Shown piece by piece: positions 1-5,441 of a DNA stretch of 15,799 bases (its first letter is position 1; every line of letters begins with the position of its first letter). The stretch comes from Lachnospiraceae bacterium UBA3785 (GTDB taxonomy: Bacteria > Bacillota > Clostridia > Lachnospirales > Lachnospiraceae), in NCBI GenBank assembly GCA_002369495.1, contig DFFD01000020.1, forward strand, positions 2,775 through 18,573. The letters run 5' to 3'. A program made the position numbers and the translations under genes. The notes beneath the pieces are model-generated. The model was given only the letters and a program-made list of their open reading frames with translations, was not told the origin of the DNA and did no database searches.

Positions 1-963
1 GACGGAGTTGACATTTTCATACTTATGCCCCATCATCGGCAGCTGCTGCGGGCTGGAAATGACAACCTCCTTCTCATCAAAGACAATATATTCCGGGCAC
101 TCATAGACGCCGTTCAGGTTGTAATACGGCTCCGCGATGTTCGGCTGGCGGTGAAGAAGCTTTCCGATGTACTCCCAGCTGTGAAGATCCTTCGAGCGGA
201 TCAGGATGAGGTTTCCCCATCCGAAATCATCGATCCCGCCGACGACCGGAACGTTCGACGGGGACATGATCTGATGGTGCACCGAAGACGGCGATACCGG
301 CGTACCGCTGACCGGGCTGCCGCTGACCGGGCTGGCGCTCGGATTCACCGACTCAAACGAATCGTCGAACTGTTCCTCCGGCTCCGCCTCGTACCAGTGA
401 TGCACGAGGACAGCCGGATCCTTGCCGTCCACCTGCGGGAGCGGCTTGCCGGAGTGACGGAACGGGCGGTCCTTCTCGAGGATCCTGGTGCCCGCGATGC
501 AGTAGTACCAGCCGTCCTTCACAAAGACGCGGGGATCGCGGAAATCGCGGTTGGAGACCTCCCAGGAGAGATCCGCGGCTTTCAGGACCGGGTTTTCGGC
601 GCATTTTTCAAAATGAACCCCGTCCGTGCTCTCCGCCAGGCACTGGCGCTGCTGGTCGGGCTGGGCAGCCGTATAGACAAGAACAAGTTTCCCGTCCTTC
701 TCGATGGCGCTGCCGGAGCAGCAGCCGCAGATGACCTCGTAGGGCTCGTCCGGGACAAGCGCGACCGGCAGGGTCTCCCATTTCACGAAATCCTTCGTCG
801 TGACGTGACCCCAGTGCATGGTTCCCCAGCGGGGCTCATACGGATAATGCTGAAAAAACAGGTGGCCTTTGCCCCCGTACCAGATGAGACCGTTCGGGTC
901 ATTGCACCAGCCGGACGCGATGGAAACATGATACTTCGGTCTGTAGGTTTCTTTTTTGCTCAT
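1..963 (-). CDS. Glycoside hydrolase family 32 (beta-fructosidase / sucrose-6-phosphate hydrolase type), 3' end outside window
   Basis: Likely hydrolyses beta-fructosidic bonds in sucrose, sucrose 6-phosphate or fructo-oligosaccharides. 321 codons are readable without a stop and the gene runs off the left edge. The GH32 five-bladed propeller signatures are present: WCNDPNG at residues 19-25 (nucleophile D22), FRDP at 141-144 (transition-state Asp D143) and YECP at 287-290 (acid/base E288). No signal peptide is visible, so the enzyme is probably cytoplasmic and acts on imported sugar. The ATG is fixed by AAGGAG at 969-974. The oddity is about 80 extra residues (roughly 162-245) between the RDP blade and the strand reading LILIRSKDLHSW; most GH32 enzymes have only a short turn there. 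The insert contains a Ser/Pro/Val repeat, SPVSGSPVSGTPVS. The family is certain; the substrate is not. No transporter or regulator gene is visible beside it. Confidence 0.93.
   Translation of the reverse strand, partial: MSKKETYRPKYHVSIASGWCNDPNGLIWYGGKGHLFFQHYPYEPRWGTMHWGHVTTKDFVKWETLPVALVPDEPYEVICGCCSGSAIEKDGKLVLVYTAAQPDQQRQCLAESTDGVHFEKCAENPVLKAADLSWEVSNRDFRDPRVFVKDGWYYCIAGTRILEKDRPFRHSGKPLPQVDGKDPAVLVHHWYEAEPEEQFDDSFESVNPSASPVSGSPVSGTPVSPSSVHHQIMSPSNVPVVGGIDDFGWGNLILIRSKDLHSWEYIGKLLHRQPNIAEPYYNLNGVYECPEYIVFDEKEVVISSPQQLPMMGHKYENVNSV
306..335 (-). repeat. 15-bp tandem repeat inside the GH32 gene
   Basis: Two adjacent 15-base units (306-320 and 321-335) differ at one base. On the coding strand they give a repeated five-residue Pro-Val-Ser-Gly-Ser/Thr-type unit within the long insertion of the GH32 enzyme. 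As each unit is five codons, gain or loss of a copy keeps the frame. Confidence 0.85.
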
Positions 964-968
964 TTGCG

Positions 969-974
969 CTCCTT
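969..974 (-). promoter_or_regulatory. Ribosome binding site of the GH32 gene
   Basis: AAGGAG, five bases upstream of the ATG at 963. It fixes the start just before the WCNDPNG motif, where GH32 enzymes normally begin. Confidence 0.8.
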
Positions 975-1031
975 TTTACGGTTTTTCACAAACAGGGCGA
1001 GCCTGATCGGCTCTTGTCAATAAGCTTCCCA

Positions 1032-1051
1032 TCACCGCGGCAGGGCGGTGA
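1032..1051 (-). promoter_or_regulatory. Inverted repeat in the leader of the GH32 gene (possible operator or hairpin)
   Basis: A 7-bp perfect dyad, TCACCGC / GCGGTGA with a 6-base centre, lies about 20 bases past the -10 box of the GH32 promoter. A second, shorter dyad (GAGCC / GGCTC, 999-1013) follows. The first could be an operator for a sugar-responsive repressor or simply an mRNA stem. No T-run follows, so it is not a typical terminator. The function is inferred from position only. Confidence 0.4.
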
Positions 1052-1070
1052 ATCGTTACACTTGTTTTTC

Positions 1071-1099
1071 ATTATATACGTTTTTACCGAAAGAATCAA
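1071..1099 (-). promoter_or_regulatory. Sigma-A type promoter of the GH32 gene
   Basis: On the minus strand: -35 TTGATT (1094-1099), a 17-base spacer, and -10 TATAAT (1071-1076). The -10 is perfect and the -35 matches at 4 of 6 positions. Transcription would start near 1064, leaving a leader of about 100 bases. The GH32 gene is therefore probably a separate unit from the membrane spermidine-synthase-like gene ending at 1125; no strong terminator is seen between them. Confidence 0.85.
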
Positions 1100-1124
1100 C
1101 TAAATAATAGCGATTATGGTGCAT

Positions 1125-2690
1125 TTACCCCAAAAGTCCCACCACGCCGCCGTAAGCATCCAGCGTGTCCCTGATCAGCGCATCGAGCGCCTGCATCCCC
1201 AGAAGCTCCACGGGCGCCTTGTCGTCGGTGAGGATCCGGTCGCCGCCCTCCTCCTGCTCCATTCCTGCAAGAACGCGCTCAAGCTGGGCTTTCAGCGGGT
1301 CGCCGGCCGGCAGCGCGGCCGTGCGGGCGGCGAGATCGGAGACGATGTTTTCATTTTCCGAGGCAAAGAGCTCCTGGTTTGTGTTGTTGGAAACCAGGAC
1401 CGTGTCAACCTCCGGAAAAACCGAGGCGATCGTGTCGATCAGGTAATCATTGATGCCGCCCTCGGTGTCCGTGCGCATGTTCATGTTGACGACCATGACG
1501 CCGCCCGGATTCAGGTGCTCCCTGACCAGCGTGAAAAACTCGACCGAGGACATCTGGAACGGGATCGTGATGTCCTGGTAGGCGTCGACCATGATCACGT
1601 CGTAGGTGCCGGCGTTCCGGAGCATCGCGCGCCCGTCCTCGACCGTGACCGGGATATCCTCCGGCAGTTCAAAGTACCTGTGAGACAGATCCACGATCTT
1701 CCGGTCGATCTCGACGCCCTCGGCGGTCATATTCGGGAAACAGGTCAGGCACTGCTTGGCGTACGTGCCGGTGCCCATCCCGAGCACCAGAAGGCTCATC
1801 GGCTTGTCGGCCTCTCCCGCCATGAGCGGCGCCGCGAGCGCGTAATCGTAGTACATGCCCGTGAGGCCTCCTCCCTTCCTGTAGATGGACTGGACGCCTT
1901 CGAGGACATTTGTGGACAGGATGATATTCTCCTCATCCTCTCTCACGCGCAGGTAATTGTAGATGGACTCGTCCTCATAGATGATCATGTCATCCCAGAA
2001 CGCGAAGCTCATGTTGATTGGAAGAAAGATCAGGGCGAAAATGCCTCCGGCAAGCACAACGCCCCTCACCCGGTGCTCACCGATTGAAAAAAAATAGATT
2101 ACGGACAGGAGGGCCAGAATGCCCGCAAAGATGTAAAATGTCACCGCCGTCCCGAACCCCGGGATCGTGACGAACGTCGGCAGGAAGGTGCCCAGGATGC
2201 TTCCGATGGTCCCGCAGGCCTCGATCGTCCCGACGGTCCTCCCGTTGTCGGTCAGGCTGCCGGTCGCGTACTTGATGAGCGACGGCGTGACGGTTCCCAG
2301 CAGCATGAGCGGGAACACGAAGAGCACGAGGCAGGACCCGAAGGAAGCCCAGACCAGGTAATTGCTCTTCACGGCGGAGACGACGAGGAAGGTCACGCCG
2401 AGGATCACGAACCGCCCGACCAGCGGGATCACGGCGGTCCAGACCGCCGCCACGAGCAGGCGCCCGTAGAGGCGCTTCGGGTTCGGGTCCTTATCGGCCA
2501 TGCGGCCGCCCCAGACGTTGCCGATCGCCATCGCGATCATGATGATACCGATGATGACCGTCCAGATCACCTGGGAAGAAGAAAAATAAGGCGTCAGGAG
2601 ACGGCTGGCTCCCATCTCGACCGCCATGACGGACATGCCGGAGAAAAATGCGGTCGCATACAGAAAATAACGGTTGTTTACTGCTTTCAT
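1125..2690 (-). CDS. Membrane-fused spermidine-synthase-like protein (aminopropyltransferase/methyltransferase fold)
   Basis: 521 residues from the ATG at 2690. Residues about 8-225 form some seven or eight membrane segments, including the EMGASRLLTPYF and GNVWGGRMADK stretches typical of fused transporter-like/spermidine synthase proteins. The C-terminal half is a Rossmann domain of the SpeE superfamily: the nucleotide loop LGMGTGTYAK (303-312), acidic EGVEID (324-329), EDGRAML (351-357), MVDAYQD (367-373) and a terminal LTDDKAPVE (487-495). Spermidine synthases move an aminopropyl group from decarboxylated S-adenosylmethionine to putrescine, but membrane-fused relatives are poorly characterised, so the reaction here is uncertain. 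The gene is probably the last of an operon after signal peptidase II. The start is awkward: a GTG at 2717 would add nine residues and is better spaced from AAGGA, but it lies in a perfect hairpin; the ATG at 2690 and GTG at 2693 lack a good ribosome site. Confidence 0.85.
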   Translation of the reverse strand: MKAVNNRYFLYATAFFSGMSVMAVEMGASRLLTPYFSSSQVIWTVIIGIIMIAMAIGNVWGGRMADKDPNPKRLYGRLLVAAVWTAVIPLVGRFVILGVTFLVVSAVKSNYLVWASFGSCLVLFVFPLMLLGTVTPSLIKYATGSLTDNGRTVGTIEACGTIGSILGTFLPTFVTIPGFGTAVTFYIFAGILALLSVIYFFSIGEHRVRGVVLAGGIFALIFLPINMSFAFWDDMIIYEDESIYNYLRVREDEENIILSTNVLEGVQSIYRKGGGLTGMYYDYALAAPLMAGEADKPMSLLVLGMGTGTYAKQCLTCFPNMTAEGVEIDRKIVDLSHRYFELPEDIPVTVEDGRAMLRNAGTYDVIMVDAYQDITIPFQMSSVEFFTLVREHLNPGGVMVVNMNMRTDTEGGINDYLIDTIASVFPEVDTVLVSNNTNQELFASENENIVSDLAARTAALPAGDPLKAQLERVLAGMEQEEGGDRILTDDKAPVELLGMQALDALIRDTLDAYGGVVGLLG

Positions 2691-2700
2691 CACACAAAAC

Positions 2701-2727
2701 GCGGCTCCGGGACCCACCCGGAGCCGC
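2701..2727 (-). terminator. Perfect 11-bp hairpin between lspA and the spermidine-synthase-like gene (terminator or attenuator)
   Basis: The arms 2701-2711 and 2717-2727 pair perfectly and enclose a 5-base loop; the stem is almost all G-C. In the direction of transcription it follows the lspA stop by about 20 bases and is followed by GTTTTGTG, a short T-run. It therefore looks like a weak or partial intrinsic terminator lying just upstream of, or overlapping, the next start codon. Confidence 0.65.
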
Positions 2728-2747
2728 TTCCTTTCTTACATATGCAC

Positions 2748-3209
2748 TTATTCGTCGCCCTTCGCGGTAACGCCCATGATCAGGGTCCCGAAAAAGATCG
2801 CGATGTCGCCGAGGTTGAACACCAGCTTCCCGATGACCGGGATCTTCCTGATGTTGAAGCTGAAATAGTCGGTAACGCTTCCCCTGACCCAGCGGTCAAA
2901 CAGGTTGCTGGATGCGCCGCCGAGCAGAAGGCCTGCGCCGATCTTCCGGATCATGCGGCCCTTCTCGAGGATCAGGCGCACATAGTAGACCAGAAACGCT
3001 CCGAGGAGCATCGTCGAACCGTCCCGGATGAGCTCCGGCTTATCCTTTAAAAGCCCTCCGGCCATGCCGGTATTCTGGACTCTGCGGAGGCGGATCCTGT
3101 CGTTCAGGACAAGTTTTCCCTCGCCGCCCTCCGGAAGTTCCTCCTCGGCACGCCTCTTGAACAGGAAATCGACGGCGAAGACCCAGAGCGAAAACAGGAT
3201 ATCTCTCAT
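2748..3209 (-). CDS. lspA: Signal peptidase II (lipoprotein signal peptidase), divergent
   Basis: Intramembrane aspartyl protease that removes signal peptides from prolipoproteins after lipid attachment. 153 residues from the ATG at 3209, close to the family's usual 150-170. Conserved elements are visible in order: D14xxxK18 in the first membrane helix, NTGMAGGLL (46-54) for the usual NxGxAFG box, GGASSNLFDRWVRGSVTDYF (97-116) with N102, D105 and D114, and FNLGD (131-135) with D135. D114 and D135 correspond to the catalytic Asp pair known from Pseudomonas LspA (D124/D143). Glycine replaces the common alanine in FNxAD. A charged stretch at 19-31 (RRAEEELPEGGEG) follows helix 1. AGGAGG at 3216-3221 is six bases from this ATG; an in-frame ATG at 3230 lies upstream of that site and is unlikely. 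The gene starts one base after the zinc-ribbon gene stops, so the two are probably translated together. Confidence 0.9.
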   Translation of the reverse strand: MRDILFSLWVFAVDFLFKRRAEEELPEGGEGKLVLNDRIRLRRVQNTGMAGGLLKDKPELIRDGSTMLLGAFLVYYVRLILEKGRMIRKIGAGLLLGGASSNLFDRWVRGSVTDYFSFNIRKIPVIGKLVFNLGDIAIFFGTLIMGVTAKGDE

Positions 3210-3210
3210 G

Positions 3211-3780
3211 TCACTCCTCCTCTGCCTCATCCGTAAATTCCGCGGAGGCGTCCGTGATCACGACGTCCTCAGCTTCAGAGAAGATCTCCGGCGTTTCCGC
3301 GGCATCCGCGTCCGCCGCATCCGCTTCTTCTAAGATTTCCGCTTCTGCCACGATGTCCGCGTCTTCATTTTCAGGCTTTTTCGCCTTGTCAGCCACATTC
3401 TTTCTTACGTTTAAGGGCGTCGGCGTCCCGCATTTCGGGCAGAAAGCGACGTCCGAAGGGATCAGCTCGCCGCAGCTCGGGCAGACTTTCATGTTTCTGA
3501 CCTCCGCCAGGTTCTTCCGCATCCCGGACACCTGCCCGTGGCGCTTCCGGATCTCCTCGACGATCAGCATGAGTTCCGCGTCCGGCTCGTACTCCCCGGT
3601 GCGGATCTTCCGGTAAATATTCTCACCGATCTTCTGGTAGAGATGCTCGATCTCTCTCTGCTGGCCCTGGATCTGGGCCGTCAGCTTCGTCGCCTCCACG
3701 AAAACGCCGGTCTTGTCGACCGCCTGCCTCGTCGCGCGTGAAATGGATTTGCCAAGCTCACTGAAAAAATCCTCTGCCAT
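3211..3780 (-). CDS. Zinc-ribbon protein with N-terminal coiled coil and acidic tail
   Basis: 189 residues, function unknown. Residues about 1-97 are charged and helical with probable coiled coil (AQIQGQQREIEHLYQKIGEN region). A four-cysteine zinc ribbon follows: CPSC (100-103) and CPKC (114-117). After residue about 135 comes a very acidic low-complexity tail, rich in Asp, Ala and Glu, ending EAEEE. There is no signal peptide or membrane segment, so it is probably cytosolic. Similar small coiled-coil/zinc-ribbon proteins are widespread in Firmicutes and mostly uncharacterised. The ATG is fixed by AAGGAGG at 3788-3794, seven bases away and directly after the clpX stop. It lies between clpX and lspA with a 14-base and a 1-base gap, so it is almost certainly co-transcribed. 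One idea, from context only, is that it serves as a ClpX partner or substrate. Confidence 0.85.
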   Translation of the reverse strand: MAEDFFSELGKSISRATRQAVDKTGVFVEATKLTAQIQGQQREIEHLYQKIGENIYRKIRTGEYEPDAELMLIVEEIRKRHGQVSGMRKNLAEVRNMKVCPSCGELIPSDVAFCPKCGTPTPLNVRKNVADKAKKPENEDADIVAEAEILEEADAADADAAETPEIFSEAEDVVITDASAEFTDEAEEE

Positions 3781-3794
3781 CGTTCTCCCTCCTT

Positions 3795-5285
3795 TTAATT
3801 TCTAAGCCGGATCAGCGGTCCTCCCGTATGGTTCAGGTAGGCTTCCGTGATCACGACCTCGCCGATATTGTCATCCTTCGGGATCTCGTACATGATGTCG
3901 GTCATGAAGTCCTCGATCACCTGCCGAAGCGCCCTCGCGCCCGTATCGCTCTTAAGCGCTTCCTTCGCGATGATTCGCAGCGCTCCCTCCTCGAAGGTGA
4001 GCTTCACCTCATCCATCGCAAGCAGGGCCTCATACTGCTTCAGGATCGCGTTCTGAGGCTCCATCAGGATCCTGACCAGCATATCCTCCGTCAGCTTCTC
4101 CAGCGAGAAAATGATCGGCATGCGGCCCAGGAACTCCGGGATCATCCCGAACTTGCGGAGGTCCTCCACCGTGACCTTCTGCATAATATTTGGATCATCG
4201 TCGAACTTGTCCTTCAGATCAGCCTGGAAACCGATCGAGCTCTTCTTCGTCAGCCTCTGCTTGATGATCTCCTCCAGCGTCGGAAATGCCCCGCCGCAGA
4301 TGAACAGGATATTCTTCGTGTTCACGGTCTTCAGGGGGACCATCGCGCTCTTCGAGGTCGCGCCGACCGGCACCTCGATCTCGGCGCCTTCCAGAAGCTT
4401 TAAAAGCCCCTGCTGGACCGCCTCGCCGGAGACGTCGCGCTGGCTCATATTTTTCTTCTTCGCGATCTTGTCGATCTCGTCGATGAAAATGATGCCGTGC
4501 TCCGCCCTGGCTACGTCATTTCCCGCCACGGCGAGGAGCTTGGAGACCACGCTCTCGATATCGTCGCCGATGTAGCCGGCCTCGGTAAGCGAGGTCGCGT
4601 CGGTGATCGCGAGCGGAACGTCCAGCAGCCGGGCCATGGTCTGGACCAGGTAGGTCTTGCCGCTTCCGGTCGGGCCGATCATGAGAATGTTGGACTTCTG
4701 GATCTCAACCGGTTCCGGGACGTTCGGGTCAGGGATCTTCAGCTCTGCATTTTTCTTTCGGAGTTCCGCGAGCTTCTGCTCGTTGATGATGCGCTTATAG
4801 TGGTTGTAGACCGCCACGGACATCAGCTTTTTGGCCTTCTCCTGCCCGATCACGTAGCGGTCAAGCTGGGCTTTGATCTTGTGCGGCGGCAGGATCTCCT
4901 CCATCGAGAAGCGCTTCTCGGGCTCCTTGTTCTCCTCCTTGTCGTTCGCCGCATGCAGTCCGGAGAACTCCCCGAGATTGAAAAGCCTGACGCCCGGCAG
5001 GTCCTGAAGCTGCTTCAGGATGCTGTCGATCCCGAAGCCTTCCCGGTTCATCATGTCCGCGCCTTTCTGCATGCAGTCGCTGCAGATGAACATGCCGTTC
5101 CCGAGCTTGGTGAGATGTCCCGCCTGGCTCTCCGGCCGCCGGCAGATCGAGCAGAAAAGTTCTGTGTCCTTCGGCCCGTCCTGCTTCTTCGGAGCGTTCT
5201 GCCCCTTCCGCTCGTCCGCGGAGACTTCCGTGAAATCGTCCTCCGGGGCGACCAGCGCGTCCTTTTTATCTTTGTTGTCTGCCAT
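3795..5285 (-). CDS. clpX: ClpX-type AAA+ unfoldase, long form
   Basis: ATP-driven unfoldase that feeds substrates to ClpP. Domains in order: a charged 44-residue N-terminal extension; a ClpX zinc-binding domain with C45, C48, C68 and C71; a long linker (about 75-125); and the AAA+ module, with Walker A GPTGSGKT (204-211), pore loop GYIG (237-240), Walker B IIFIDE (265-270), Arg finger R388 in EFLGRMP and sensor 2 GAR (449-451). The ClpP-docking tripeptide IGF is at 351-353, so it should still bind ClpP. At 496 residues it is about 70-80 longer than E. coli ClpX, owing to the N-terminal extension, the linker and a KLAELRKKNAEL insert near 171-182. No clpP or tig gene lies beside it. It may be a second ClpX paralogue rather than the housekeeping copy; that is inference. 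The ATG follows TGAGG at six bases. Confidence 0.93.
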   Translation of the reverse strand: MADNKDKKDALVAPEDDFTEVSADERKGQNAPKKQDGPKDTELFCSICRRPESQAGHLTKLGNGMFICSDCMQKGADMMNREGFGIDSILKQLQDLPGVRLFNLGEFSGLHAANDKEENKEPEKRFSMEEILPPHKIKAQLDRYVIGQEKAKKLMSVAVYNHYKRIINEQKLAELRKKNAELKIPDPNVPEPVEIQKSNILMIGPTGSGKTYLVQTMARLLDVPLAITDATSLTEAGYIGDDIESVVSKLLAVAGNDVARAEHGIIFIDEIDKIAKKKNMSQRDVSGEAVQQGLLKLLEGAEIEVPVGATSKSAMVPLKTVNTKNILFICGGAFPTLEEIIKQRLTKKSSIGFQADLKDKFDDDPNIMQKVTVEDLRKFGMIPEFLGRMPIIFSLEKLTEDMLVRILMEPQNAILKQYEALLAMDEVKLTFEEGALRIIAKEALKSDTGARALRQVIEDFMTDIMYEIPKDDNIGEVVITEAYLNHTGGPLIRLRN

Positions 5286-5333
5286 AAAAATACCTCATAT
5301 TGTAGTACGGACCAGTGAAGTCCGCTGTCATTT

Positions 5334-5362
5334 ATTATACACTTTGACCTTTATCCGCACAA
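5334..5362 (-). promoter_or_regulatory. Probable promoter of the clpX-zinc ribbon-lspA operon
   Basis: Minus strand: a perfect -10 TATAAT (5334-5339), a 17-base spacer, and a weak -35 TTGTGC (5357-5362) matching at three positions. It sits directly after the terminator of the HtrA gene and about 50 bases before the clpX start. No CIRCE-like or CtsR heptad repeat is visible around it. Confidence 0.65.
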
Positions 5363-5363
5363 G

Positions 5364-5421
5364 TTAAAAACAAATAAAAGAAAACGGTTCCGGCAAACCA
5401 TAAAGCTCTGCCGGAACCGTT
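5364..5421 (-). terminator. Rho-independent terminator of the HtrA gene
   Basis: A perfect 13-bp stem (5383-5395 with 5409-5421) encloses a 13-base loop. In the direction of transcription it is followed by a U-rich run (TTTTCTTTTATTTG). It begins about 20 bases after the HtrA stop codon and separates that gene from the clpX promoter. Confidence 0.93.
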
Positions 5422-5441
5422 CCGTCAATGATCCTGTATAC

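Noticed and set aside
3210..3230. Earlier ATG for signal peptidase II at 3230
   Set aside because: The AGGAGG at 3216-3221 lies inside that extension and is ideally placed for the ATG at 3209, which gives the expected short N-terminus before helix 1.
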